The position numbers and the translations under genes are program-made. From positions 35,458,208 through 35,522,207 of the forward strand of contig CM046856.1 in the NCBI GenBank assembly GCA_025617745.1: a stretch of 64,000 bases of DNA, in the 5' to 3' direction. This stretch comes from Heliocidaris erythrogramma (taxonomy: Eukaryota > Echinodermata > Echinoidea > Camarodonta > Echinometridae). The first letter of the stretch is position 1. Every line of letters begins with the position of its first letter. Below the pieces are notes generated by a model. The model searched no databases. It had not been told where the DNA came from and saw nothing but the letters and a program-made list of their open reading frames with translations. Below are positions 34,635-47,065 of the stretch, piece after piece.

Positions 34635-37600
34635 GATGAAGATTCGGAAATGAAAAAGAGAAAAATCCGCTAGAATGTTTCACACAAAATGTAGTTACTC
34701 AGAAAGAATTTACTTTCCAAAATCATATCTTGTCAAGTCAGAACATCGAATTGATCATCCGCATACCCGACACTATGCTTACAAATTATAGTGAAGCGTT
34801 CCCGTTAATACATTAATCCTTTGAAAACAATCCAATCCGGATTTAAACCTTAAAGCTCGAATCGCGATCATGACGACATTCGACAGATGATAATGTTCGA
34901 TATGAAATATAAGACAATTTTTAATCACAATTGACTGCGAAAATGATCCACCAAAGCAATAGGCAAAAGTAACTATTACCCGTCTTAGCCAGGTAATTTT
35001 ATCATTGTGTCAGCCTTGTGACTACACAACCAAAATAAGATTGACATTTGAATGAAATGAAAATGAGATTGTGCACTCAACGTAATGTCAGGTTGTGCAT
35101 AGATCAATTATTCTGATTGATCGAATAGCGCTAATTATTACATAACTGGCTTATCTGCTTCTGTGTGCTCTCTGCATCTTTTTTTAACACACTCTGATCG
35201 ATATATGTATGTGTAGGCTTAGATTTTTTTGCTGATTTTTGTTTCTTTTAAATAAAATAAACGCAAGTCCAAGCGCATAGGTGTTAGCAGAACTTTAATT
35301 TACTTGTAATTTTAATCTCCTTTGAATCATTACGTTTATTCGTAATTCAAGCAAACACACGACTTTCCCTTGAAGCAAAGCCACCGAAATCACAAGTTAG
35401 GCCCTACACTCAGGGGCGTCGCTAGAACATTTTGGAGGGGGGGGGGGGTGACATACAAATTTACCGATAAAAATGATGCACCCTAATCTCTACCCCCCAT
35501 TATCCCCATAGTATTTTTTTTTTAAATCGCAGATGTAGAGATCTTGATCATACGGGCCTATTTTCGCAAGAAGGGGGGGGGGGGGTGCTGACGCCTTTTG
35601 CCGGAATATTATAAATTTTTCAATTTCTAAATATTTGCGAGCGAGCGAGCAATTTTTTAAAAACTTTTATACAGTGCAAACGTACAAAAGTTATATACGG
35701 AAGTTACATAATCATCCGGGAACTTCGCTGCCCAAATATGAAATAGTGGTTGCTCGAATATCGGAACTTTGAAAATTCGGGGGGGGGGGGGGACTGCAGC
35801 CCAATGCCGAAGGGGGACGCCTTTTTGCCCGAATATTAACTTTCTATTTTTTCCTTCTTTTTCTTTCCTTCCCTTTTCCTTTCCTTGTTTTCTTTCTGGG
35901 TTTTCTTTTCCTTTTCTTTTCTTTTTTTTCAGTTTCCTTTCAAGAAGATGTAGAATATGTAAAAAAAACCAATTGTAATGTTAGCTATGCTGAAAAGATG
36001 AGGCATTCGAAAAGAACCTCCTTTCAATCTATATATGAAAAGCTGAAATTCATTTCAATTCAATTCAATCTGATACAAAACCACAGATAATTCGACACCA
36101 ATCATACCACCTTGGTCATGACTTTTGTCGAAAATATAATTAGATATTAATTAAACCGCAAAGGAGAGAATATCACCCATTGCGGTTTGAGATTTAAAAA
36201 ATTATAAAGACGTGAATAAACTATGTATCGCAGACTAAGGCAAACGTCTCGAGACTAGGAAAGGAGATGCCGGTTGTCATGGTTACGGATAAGGGTCACT
36301 ACTATCGGTGAGATTCTGGGGATGGTTCAGAGAAGGGCTTACTTATCCCCGGCACAAGGTCAAGCTTCCAAATACCTCCATCAGAAACGGGATGCATTGT
36401 TTTACGACTTGTTCTTGAGATGTGAAGTTCAACCAAAGAACATTTTGACGACTGTATGGAATTCACTATCCTATGTTGTGGAAGGGGAGACTCTTCGGTG
36501 GGATATGATGTTTTTGTAGGCATATCGAAACTCGAGCCAATAGCTTGATTGCAACCATGATTCGACCACTTTACATCGGCTGTGATTTGCTTTCTACTTT
36601 GTTTGGTTTTTGTTTTGTTTTGTTGTTGTTGTTTTTTTGCTATAGCTCATTTAAAATGAAGGGCGTAAGCTAAATTAGTTTCTTTGAATTAAATAATTGT
36701 GAAAAAATGAGAATGACAAAGTCATCATTTCCTTTGTGGAAAACATTGAAACGTCGAGCGCGAAATATATGTCATTGCTGGGGAAATATACATGTATATG
36801 CTCCCAAAGTATAGGCCTAATATATTATTTATTCATTACATCCCGGTCTTGACAATTTGAATATAACCGACATTATTGGCTTATTCTCTCTTCGGTTAAA
36901 TGTGTCACGCATTCATAAGTTTTCAAGAAATGCTAATTTGTGCTATATCCTCTATCAAATATCAATACATTCCTTTTCGATGAATGGATTTAGATGTAAT
37001 TGTTATTCTTTATATACTCAAAATTTGTTCCATTCCCGAAGTTTATTCCTCACGAACGCTATAAAAAATAAAATAAATACTTTCTCTATCGGAAAACAAA
37101 TAACAATATTGCCTAAAGGCATATAAATTTATTCAGCTCTAAATTATCTTCATAATGACTAACACATCATAAACATTGGGGGAAACAACACTCTTAAACA
37201 ATTGGGAAGTTGATATTTAAATGGTTAAGCTTAGTTACAGAAGACAATAAGCTGAAAAAACTTGGTATATAAAACGTATAAAACATATGATATACATGTA
37301 GTCTATAGCCAGGGTGAAAACTCCCATCTCCCTGCTAAAGCTGAGGATGGTTGAGCTTGCTCTACAAACATGAACAACATCAACAACAATAACAACGGGG
37401 TAACGAAAACAAAACCAAACAGGCAACACTGCAATGCCACGGTCATGACGGTTTTGATTCGGGCATCTGTGATATTTATTAGACATGTTAGAGCACATAT
37501 TGTAATTGTAAGTGGACGGTCTTCTTTCTAGTCACATCAGAAAACATTCCACTCAAGTGATACATACCAGATACTGTGATCTTTGACCTAATAGTACGTG

Positions 37601-38224
37601 TCAGCGACTATCCACAGAGCATCAGTGAAAAAATAAGAAGTTGAGAAAGCTTTGAGGTATGTGTATGGTACGTCCCGTCGCGACTCCGTATGAAAGCTGT
37701 ACACAGTAGTAAGATGCTTGGACCACTGTTTGTCCGTTTGTCCCCCTCCCTCCGATCCTTGATATATTTTGATGAAACAAAATTTTCCAAGTGTTTCCTT
37801 TCAATGAAAACTGCCCAAAATGTTCAAGACAATTTGGAGATATGACATAATACTGAATTGAATTCCGGTGATGTTTTAGTCTGGATGGAACTGGAGAAAG
37901 GTTACTTGGCGAAAAGCTGGGAGTTGGTTGAGGTGTATCTGAAAAAAACCACAAGCTGTTGTCTGGATCTCAATCGCAAACCACAAATCCTCATCTCAAA
38001 AATGATGGCCTTGCACAAAGCGCTCGCATTTCTGTTTCTTTTCTATTCTTTTATCGAGTAGGGAATTAAGGTCCCTATCCATTCTTACCATGTTCAAATT
38101 CAAATCCTTTGAAAGGAACCAAAGAGGGTTTTTTTTTAATTATTTCTAATGCAACTATTTTTTAAAAAAATAAGTTTAATTCATTTATTTCGTCAGAAAA
38201 TCTCCAGTTTCTCAACGCTGGCCG
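34635..38224. other. Upstream region of the four-pass gene: repeats, one unassigned frame
   Basis: Just upstream of the start codon no clear promoter motif could be assigned. At 35410-35900 two related pieces with long G runs and GACGCCTTTTGCCGGAATAT-like words form a diverged local duplication, followed by a T/C-rich tract. At 36274-36519 an open frame with no recognised domain coincides with a slightly more GC-rich stretch; it could be an exon of an unknown gene or chance. The rest is AT-rich with nothing recognised. Confidence 0.5.
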
Positions 38225-38239
38225 TACACTCTTAAAAAT

Positions 38240-38560
38240 GCGTGGTCAAAAATAACCCCAAACGGGGTTACAAATGACCCCGCATGCGGGATCAACTATG
38301 CACAAACCCCGTGCGGGGTCACATTGACCCCGCCATGCGGGGTCACCCAAAGTAACCACATAGCGTGGTTACATTTCGACCCCGAATGTGGTCAAAATTT
38401 AACCACGATTGCGTGGTCATTTCTGCATAACTTGACCCCGCATAATTTGACCCCGCATACTAATGATCATTACCTTATAACCCCGTCAAAACGTACGGGG
38501 TCATTTCTTCCGACCACGCAACGTGGTCATTTCCCGTCGGACGGGGTTGATACTTCTGCC
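38240..38560. repeat. Chain of short palindromes (CGGGGT / CGTGGT words)
   Basis: In 320 bp there is a run of imperfect hairpins: AACCCCAAACGGGGTT, GACCCCGCATGCGGG, TGACCCCGCCATGCGGGGTC, GTAACCACATAGCGTGGTTA, and ACCACGATTGCGTGGT. Later ones are GACCACGCAACGTGGTC and CCCGTCGGACGGGG. Two word classes alternate, ACCCCG/CGGGGT and ACCACG/CGTGGT. The open frame crossing it is a by-product. Confidence 0.8.
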
Positions 38561-41276
38561 GGATGCGCGTGTACCATCCACGTTTCAAAGATTAAAAAAA
38601 AGAAGCTAATGTCAAGTAATATCATAACATAACATATTTTGTATATTTTGCTCACTATGACCTATAACCTATCCTCTCCTATCGTATAGCATATCATACC
38701 CCTATCATCCTACTTTAACCCTACTCCTATTATAGTCCTACATCCTATACCTATATATCCTGAAAACCTTTACTTTATTATATAGGGACTGTATTGCAGT
38801 GCTTGCTAAAAGTGGTTAAAGATTTTAATTTAATTTTCTAATGTAGATTTTTAGATCTTAAACCTAATTACATGTTTGAATATGTACAACATAATAATTA
38901 GTATACATACATTTTTCATCACATTTCAAAGTGCAATCATTGCATAAAAACTTAAAAATCAAGTGTCATTTATATATATAAATTCTGGTTGTTTACGGTT
39001 GCTCATGGGTATTCAGGTACATCATGAATATTCATGACAATGGCCCAACGTTTAACCAAGTAGAAGTCGGACCAATACTTTGCTGATGAATAAGCAATAT
39101 TTCAAATGGTTAGTGATTAACCAGTGAAATTGGAACATTGTGACCAACATATTTTTGGAAATAACCCATATGGTGTTGACCCATATGAACTACTTTTCCA
39201 GGTTTCGCCGCATATAGTACCGAGTGTTTGGCTTGTGCGAATATCGTTGACCGCTCTTGAAATCCAGCGAATCGTCATAGCATGTCTCATCGCGGGCGCG
39301 TCCATTTTATGAAAAGGGATAATTGGTGCACTTTGAGCGGATAGTACTTAGCTTGCACCTCAGCACGGACATTCATAAAACTCCATCAAGGCTCTTGTTC
39401 ATGTTTTTCATTTCCTCTTGTAGCTGTGCACACATCTCATGTCTTTGAATGGACACTTATTTTCTTCATCAAAATACTGTTTCGTGTTATTTTTCGCCAT
39501 ATTTCCCTGACATTAATCAATTCGCTTCTCACTGAATTCTCTCTAATTTCTTGCTCATGCACTTACTTATAACTTTGTGTTCTTCTCGAACCCTCCAAGA
39601 ACATAAAAGGTTGACAAAATAGTTTTCCTATGTTATCTTAGGCTACACACGAAAACACACCAAAAAAAATTGCAACAAATAGTTCTTATAAATGAATAAG
39701 CTTTGTCTTCTTCACAGAAGAGTGTTGCGCGCGCACACAATATTATTATGGATATTTCCCATACAACAAAAATTGAATAAATCTTTGGCGTGAATATTAC
39801 AATACCTCTAAAAACGATAAACACATAATAGACAGAGAACCAAAGAAACCATTTACCGTAGGACTACAACATAAAGACAATGGTAATGAAATTACATTTC
39901 TAGTTTGCAATTGCATACAAAAGTCATGATCAGAGATAGGTATTGATCAACTCTATAAATAACAATAAAATCGAGCATACACGAAAACGGCAAGAAGGCA
40001 CATGATAAAAACTCATCTTCCAAGCAACAAGCCCTTACTGAGATCGTGCACGCATCTGAAACGTGAAAATTGTGCTTGTCAGTTGAAAATTTGCATTTCA
40101 GGAAAACTTTCACAGAAAAAAAAACTCCTGTGGGATTCAAATAATGAATATGGTCCTTATTCAAAACATAGTATACCTCACCCGAAATAATCATTAATTT
40201 GAATGAAGCTCTGAATAAGTTTATTTCCATTTTCTTGAAATTTCATTCACTGAAACAAAATATATCATTATATATCATTATTATCAATCATCATCGCATT
40301 ATACATACATATATATATGACTTAGTATGCAATAGACTTATATTCAAACACTTATGAATTTAATAATATGAGGGTTTTTTTTTTCTTACCTTGCCTTGTC
40401 TGTGAAACACAAACAGACGAACGAATCGTGTTACCCCCTGGTACAATGGCACAATCCAGTAAACGTTGGTCCCTTTTCCCCGCTTAATCCGTATATATAT
40501 CAGACGATATAATTCGATCAAAATGTAAAACAAAAATAGATATTGCATTCCTATAAGTAGCCTTGTCTAAAACTTGTGTATGCACCTCCTCCTATCTCAC
40601 ATAGATATCCACATATCAAGAAAAATACAGCAATATCGTAGATAAAATGACCAAAAGCTGTATACGAGCAGACCTCTTTCACAGGCGCGAAAACCGTTTG
40701 TACGTAATCCAATGCCCTTGCCTGCACTATTCTTGCGACACGTTCGTGAATAATGTGACAAGAAATAAGAGGCCTTTCGTGAATGAACAGCAAAATCGCA
40801 CCAAATTCCCCTCAACCAATCAAAATGATGTTTAGATCACTAGTTAGAAAATGTCATTAGCCACATTTTGGTATGCGAAATGGCTCAATAAATCATCTTG
40901 TTCGGAATTTCCACTCGATTTAATGAGGCAATGTAAGGTCAAAGTAGGGAAAAATGCTCTCACTGCTATAGGGAAAGGTCTGAGTTGAGTGTTCAACTCT
41001 CTTTTTTAACCCAAAAGTGCAGTAGTTTCCTCACAAGTAATTTACGGGTTAGTAACACTACATATTAGGATAAAGTGTGAAGATTATTTATCCGTTCGAA
41101 ATGATTAAAAATATTTATTTGCTTTAAAGCCCTCGTGTGATTTCACGGATAGTGTCTCAAACTGAGACAAGTTTTCCCGTGTTATAGGACGCGGTGCGAA
41201 GTGCGCTGAGCAAATGCACACAAGTTTTTCATATGAATCGCATTGGTACATTTTTTGACCAGTCCTTTTTTAGAGT

Positions 41277-41339
41277 GCATTAAAATGACCAGTTTTTGCG
41301 TGGTCATTTTGACCACGCAAAAACTGGTCATTTTAATGC
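41277..41339. repeat. Perfect 30 bp inverted repeat, 3 nt loop
   Basis: Thirty bases starting GCATTAAAATGACCAG are followed by TTT and then by their exact reverse complement. It uses the same TGGTCA/TGACCA and GACCACGC words as the end of the enclosing 3.2 kb element, near whose right end it lies. Confidence 0.9.
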
Positions 41340-41427
41340 AGCGGGAGCATTATTGATCGAAAACAACCCCGAAACGTGGTCGAATAAATTCGACCACGCA
41401 ATATGCGACCCCGCATTTTTAAGAGTG

Positions 41428-41742
41428 TAGGAATTATGTTTTATTGGTCAATGCCAATTAAGTTTCATGGCCATTGTATGCTCAATATATCGTGACAAAA
41501 TATTTTGGTCCATTACGACAACGTATTAAGATAACCATACCATAAGCATCGGTAACTCATACTAAAACATAAGACTATTACTTACTATAGGACGACCGTC
41601 ACTCCGAGCAACTACCTCCTATCACCCTCCCCCCTAGTTATTATGAATTCCATGTGAGTTTGGGCCTACCTATTTATCCCTTTTTATCACTCTCTCTCTC
41701 TTTCTCTATCTATCTCTCCCTCCCCCTCTATCTCTTTCTCTT

Positions 41743-41778
<36 letters not shown>

Positions 41779-42605
41779 TCTCTCTCTCTCCGTCCCGTCA
41801 TCATCTAGGGAGAAAACGGAAAGTCTCCAGGCAAAATATTTTTCAACACAAGTGATAATCTTGGCTAATTATGGCGTAATATACTCCATATAATAATCAA
41901 CGTGAATTTATTGGGTAAAAAATAGAAAGAAAGAACACATATTGAAGACAGACATTGAATTTCTCATCTAACATAATTATAGTTTGAAAATGACGGAGTG
42001 GGGAATTAAGACGCCTTTATGGATAAATCAACCAGTTCATTTTCACTTACAATTCAAGATTCAAGATTCAAGATTCATTTATATTTCCATACCATTTCAT
42101 ATATCGTCAGCCTTATGCCAAAAGGGCCTTAAGGCCATAGACTTTATACAGTGATAAGGCCCTTTTGGCATAAGGCCGACGATATCATATTAAGTATTTA
42201 CATTGTAGAAGAAACTCATCATTCACATAACGCATTATGAACTTTGTTCTACATATTGTTTTCTAAAATAAATGTTATAACACAGAGAGGTGTACACACG
42301 TTTCAATTGTTTTTTGATAATAATAATCGAAAAAGTAATAGCAAAGAAGCGGAGCTTGTAAATAGCATGTTCCCAATTAAAAATCATTGTAATTATATAC
42401 ATGATTAAAAAATCTATTCGTTGTTTTTTTTTTACATATAGAATACGTTAACTAACTAAAATCATTAATAAACACACAAAGGCTCACCTAAATGAAGAAG
42501 CAGATGGGGAGGGACAGGTTGATAGAGGAAAAGAGATGAAATCAGGAAAGGGTGTAAGAAAGGGGAAACAAATTATGTTTAAAAAAAATAATAATACAAA
42601 TCTCG
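41428..42605. other. Intergenic: CT tract and small hairpin
   Basis: A (CT)n tract spans about 41690-41790. At 42062-42090 ATTCAAGATTCAAG repeats resemble a LINE tail, and at about 42105-42187 the words CGTCAGCCTTATGCCAAAAG and GGGCC are mirrored by CCCTTTTGGCATAAGGCCGA, a hairpin of about 30 bp stem. No gene is recognised. Confidence 0.6.
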
Positions 42606-42896
42606 ATGTCTGTGTATGATTCTTCGTCTACATCTAATACATCTATTGTTTTCGTCACACAGTTCATTCGAGTTAAGGAGAAATTATATTGTCTGAAACA
42701 AGACCACGTAGTTACAGATATGATAACCTTTTCCCTTCTAACCCGAGCGATATCTAGAGAGAAATTGTTTGACGATTTACGAGCTCTTAAAACGGTAATG
42801 GGCAGCAAAACCCGGTTTGTTGACGAAAAATACCATTTTAATGTTGTCTCAAACTTGTCATCGACTAGCTTTCAAAGACGTTTCCATGCCCAATGA
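42606..42896 (+). other. Unassigned 96-codon open frame
   Basis: The frame opens with MSVYDSSSTSNTSIVF and contains charged and hydrophobic residues in protein-like proportion (FSLLTRAISREKLFDDLRAL, then KTVMGSKTRFVDEKYHF). No family is recognised and no clear splice sites frame it. A frame is also open on the opposite strand over most of its length. It could be a fragment of a transposon protein or chance. It is listed because its composition is less AT-driven than other short frames. Confidence 0.25.
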
Positions 42897-45097
42897 GTGT
42901 GTAACTAATTTCAATAACAATAGTGATATTTCGTCTGCTTCCTTTTCATTTCTAGGAACACAAAATATAACAATAACAAGTATAACAATAAAATAAAGGA
43001 TACAAGAAAGTGAAGTACTTTATAAAAACACACACACCAGGTAATCCTGCAGGGTCACCAAAAGAAACAAGTTCCTGTATGATCCTCTCTCCATAAGCTG
43101 ATGTTAGAAATGCGTTTATTAATATTATTTATTATTAATATTAAGGCTATTAAGACAACCTTTCTTTAAAATAATTTATGAATGGAAGTTGTACATAGTT
43201 TTTTTTAACATTTAGGCCAATGATAACAATAATTCCTAGTTACTTGCTCCTTCTTTATTTTTGGCCCGCCTCAATTTATTTATTTTCCTTCTTCTTCTTT
43301 ATTTCATATTTTTGTTCTGAAATGGAATAAATAAGAATCTGAGGTATCTAGACAATGAGGAAGCGAGGAATCATTCATGTAATCATGATAATCAGACAAT
43401 GCAATTTCATCTTGCTTTGTACCTCTGAAGTGCATGTACAATTAAAATTGAATTAAGAAAATTCGTTTGGAATTTGACCCAATAACACTTTCATGCACAG
43501 GATATAAAAATATAACAAAGGATATTTTAAAAAAATTAAATATTGAATTACATGGAACCCCTTCCTCCACATTAAAAAGAAATCTGGAACTTGGAAGAGA
43601 AAATAGAAATGAATTTTATATGGCCTTATGGATGGAAATTATACAAAAATTGACAAAATAGCGTAAAAGGTGTACCTGCTTTCAAGTTCTTTTTGTGTCA
43701 GGGTTAATAACGTTCATGTTTGATTGATCGATGCCCCCTACTTTGCATTATCGTTTTTCACAAATGATGATGGGTAGGTATTAGTGGCATAGCGTGAGTC
43801 CATGCAATGAGAGATGTATGGGACACTTGGTCGTGGATGGGTGTGGGGAGGGGGGGGGGCGTACGAGCGGAACGGAGTTTGTTAAGAGGGTGATTTATCG
43901 TGCGTGCTCGCGATGCTACCCGCCTCCTTCCCTCCTCCTCCTCCTCCCCTCCTCCTCCTCCCTTCCTCCTCCCTTCGTCCTCCCTTCCTCCTCCTCCTCA
44001 TCCCCTGGCACCAGGGGCAGATCCATGCATGATTCTGTAAAGGGGACACGAGAAATGGTGTCCCCTTTGGGTTCATTTTTGGTGCTTTTTCCCTTCTAAA
44101 AATTGAAAGAGGGCATGTGGAGGATCCGCACTTTCTTTTGTGTACTTGCCACAGTTGGTTTTAAAATGGGGCCGGAGCCCGTTATGCCCCCTTGAAACCG
44201 ACACTGATTGGTACTACGCCATTCATGTCACGACCTAATAAGTGGGTTCATTACCTTGGAGAGGTGATGACAGAATGTCGTGAAGTCACATTTGACAACC
44301 AGAAGAATTCAGGAACTTGGTTCGTATACAACCTATTGAAATGACGTATTTATCATGCATTGTAGAAGCGGATCATCAAGCGAAAGAAAAAGGGGATAGA
44401 AGGACTTTACAAAATATAAGGATAACTGGACGGAGACGAAGAAGAAGAAGAAGAAGAGGATGATGATGATGATGATTATGATGATGATGATGGAGAAGAA
44501 GAAGGAGGAGGAGGAGAAGAAGAAGAATAAAGAAAGAGATAATAATGAAGAAGAAAGAAAAAAGACGAAGGAAAAATAAAATACGAAGAAAAACAGAGAA
44601 GATATATAATGAAGAAAATCAAATGCAGAAAAAGGAGGAAGATAGTAAGGAGAAATAAGAAGAGAAGCAAAAGGAGGACGGAGACAATGATGAGTCTCAG
44701 AAAAACAAGCTAGCGGGATTTTCCTGACGGATATATCAAGAAATTGAATTGTAAAAGGAAAAAAATGGAATAGTTATAAGCAAGTTGTTACAGGCAGAGA
44801 AATCTAAAAGAAGGGGAGGGGGAAGGTGACAAAATGGTTGAAACTTATATCAGTAAATGACAAACTAACTTTAATAATAGCAGAATTAGGAAATGATTTA
44901 ATCACCTCCCTTTTCTTTTGATTCTACATCGGCTGTGTAACTAAAAAAAGGGGGTGGGGTCAGTGTGGTGTGGGGAAAGCTGATTTTAGCTGAATGGAGT
45001 GAGTGGGAAAGATGTCGAACGCCCTCTTGTGATCAAACAGCACAATCTATTACTAGTATCTTTCTTTTCTCTCTAGCTCTGTGCGGGTTTTATTTTT
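42897..45097. other. Intergenic: CTC and GAA/GAT simple repeats
   Basis: A (CCT)n/(CTC)n tract lies at about 43920-44005 and a purine tract of GAAGAA and GATGAT triplets at about 44440-44650. The 64-codon frame at 43467-43661 has no known motif. Long open frames over the triplet tracts encode only low-complexity peptides. No gene is recognised. Confidence 0.6.
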
Positions 45098-45323
45098 ATA
45101 GGCCTGTTTACTAAGTGTATTTAAATTTATGCATGTTTCTCTCCAGAATCCTTAGCTACCAACTGTTTAGTGCATCTGCTATGCATAATGGCACCTCTAT
45201 GGATGGAATCCATTTTGCATACATTAGATGTTGCTATGTCGGGCAATCCTCTGGCAAGCTCTTTAGTCATCAAGAGAAACTTTTGTTCAAGAAGTATGCA
45301 TAAAGTTAGTAAACAGGTCTATT
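45098..45323. mobile_element. Inverted-repeat element, TAGGCCTGTTTACTAA family, copy 2
   Basis: The left end TAGGCCTGTTTACTAAGTGT is mirrored by AGTTAGTAAACAGGTCTA at the right end. The phrase CTCTGGCAAGCTC occurs inside as in copy 1 at 16928-17413. At about 226 bp it is shorter than copy 1, which contains simple-repeat expansions. No coding content. Confidence 0.7.
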
Positions 45324-46392
45324 AGCTCAAAACTGTTCAGTATCTTATATTACTATACACAATCAATATTGTTTAATTGAATGAAGCGCTGAACTACGTA
45401 ATGAAATCAAAATTCATTGTCTCTAATTCGATAGAAAAAAACAGTGAGCAGGAAGAGAAGAAGCACATACATGTATCTTTTAAAAAAAATAATCAAGCAA
45501 ATAATCGAGTGCATTTTTCAACGAGTGCTACATGTGAGATAACTCTGCACGGATTTGATACACATGTATATATCTATACGCATTTCTATACCCCCTGTCT
45601 GTCTGTCTGTCCCCCACTCTCTAACACATCCATGTTCACACGCATTTTCTCCCCCAAAACATGTAATTTCTTCTTAAAGAAGAAGAATGAAGGATGTAAA
45701 GCATTCAAACTGCTATAAGAGTGGGTTAAAACGCATTCGTATCTTTAATACAGGATTCAAAATAGTTTCAGTTTTAGTTTCAGTTTATTTCATATTTCAT
45801 ATCACATGGAACATAAACAATGACCAGTGCATTATTACAATATTAGAAAACACATCTCCAATGATTTCAATAAAAGAAAAAATGCAAGTGAAAAGTCATA
45901 TATTTGATAATTTGCGGAAAATGTCGAAAGCTGTAGGAGTTATGAGCAAGTTAAAAGAAATTTTACTTCCTCCAATTCTTCTTACATTGTATAATTCTTT
46001 AATCTTACCATATTTATCTTACAAGTACAACATTATTTGGGGTTCGTGCAATCAATATCTATTGGATCGACTAGCACGTCTCCAAAAAAGGGTAGTGCGA
46101 ATTATTTGTAACAAGACATTCCGTTTTCATAGTAAACCACTCTTTCAAAAACTGAATATTTTACCTATTTATCAACTTCACAAGTATCAACTGGGAATTT
46201 TTATGTACTCATCTTGTAATAATTTGTTGAAGCATACACTGTAAAAACTGAAGTGCACTTTGAGGGCATGCATAGGGACTGCACTCAGAGTGCTATTGTA
46301 ATGCACACAGCGTGCTATTTCAGCACTTTCACGGGAGCTGGACCGGCTCCTTAAACTGCTAAACATTCATTTAAAAAAACGTGATTTTGGCG

Positions 46393-46618
46393 AGCCTCGA
46401 ACCAGGGTCCGCTGATCGAGAATTGCTGGCATTACCGCTAGACTAACTCACATCATACGATTTAGAGCAGATCATATTGTTACATAGTGAATTTACGACT
46501 CCACATAGTTCATGTTATCTACTTGACTCCCATGACTAAACTGGATTGCAAGAAGCATTCGTTAGTCTAGATCGGTAACGTCAGCGCCTCTCAATCAGCG
46601 GAACCTGGTTCGAGGCTC
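46393..46618. repeat. Pair of opposed tRNA-like (A box/B box) modules
   Basis: On the minus strand, A box TAGTCTAGCGG (46435-46445) and B box GGTTCGAGGCT (46393-46403) are correctly ordered and about 30 nt apart. On the plus strand, TAGTCTAGATCGG (from 46563) and GGTTCGAGGCT (46608-46618) form the mirror copy. Full tRNA folds are not complete. These may be old tRNA-derived promoter sequences carried by the transposon. Confidence 0.65.
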
Positions 46619-46669
46619 GCCACGGTCACATTTTTTTAATGAATGTTTTGCAGTTTAAGGAGCCGGTCC

Positions 46670-47065
46670 TTGAATTTTTTTTTCCTGTACCTTTGGGGTT
46701 ATCCAATATGAATATTCATGACTTGGGTCTTAGAGATGAGATTACGCATGCGCATGACGAGTAATACGGTTTATTCCGTCAAGACTAGTCGGCATGAATA
46801 TTCATGAAAACGAACTGTAGGGATATGATAAAACGAGCAAGGCCATTGAGCAGCTGTTCTGTGTGGCGCAGTCGGATAATCTGGTGCGCTATCGATGAAA
46901 GGACCGCAAGTTCGAATCTCGGCAGAGGAATATATTACGAAATTTTCTTTTGCTGATTTAAAAATAAGGTGAAACTGAGTAAGAAAATACAAGTCCGATA
47001 CTTGTAGTCTCTTTCATGAATATTCATATTGGATAGCCCCAAAGGTACAGAAAAAAAAATTTCGC
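46670..47065 (+). mobile_element. 396 bp inner element with tRNA-like sequence, 9 bp direct repeat
   Basis: Flanked by the direct repeat AGCCGGTCC (46661-46669 and 47066-47074). Its ends are inverted: a T run then CTGTACCTTTGGGGTTATCC and AATATGAATATTCATGA, mirrored at the right. Inside, the plus strand holds a perfect A box (TGGCGCAGTCG, 46864-46874) and a B box (AGTTCGAATCT, 46909-46919), 34 nt apart. The inverted ends suggest a DNA transposon (8-9 bp duplications are usual for hAT or Mutator-like elements) that picked up a tRNA-like piece. Confidence 0.75.

Larger units (their letters stand above)
38227..41427. mobile_element. 3.2 kb TIR element with palindrome-rich ends, TA target
   Basis: Flanked by TA (38225-38226 and 41428-41429). 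The termini CACTCTTAAAAATGCG (left) and CGCATTTTTAAGAGTG (right) are exact inverted repeats. Near both ends, GACCACGCA, ACCCCG and CGTGGTCA words recur. The inside, about 38600-41220, contains only short open frames without transposase motifs, so the element is probably non-autonomous or decayed. Two separate elements with unlike partners are an alternative, since the inner part shows little repeat character. Confidence 0.65.

Noticed and set aside
39892..40230. Transposase candidate inside the 3.2 kb element (112 codons, minus strand)
   Set aside because: No catalytic motif or helix-turn-helix pattern is visible, and the frame overlaps an open frame on the other strand.
43794..44099. 101-codon frame with Ser/Pro runs
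   Set aside because: It is caused by the (CTC)n tract; the opposite strand is open as well and the peptide is low-complexity.
46862..46932. Complete tRNA gene
   Set aside because: The A and B boxes are good, but the acceptor stem does not pair over seven bases and the sequence lies inside an inverted-repeat element, so it is called tRNA-like only.
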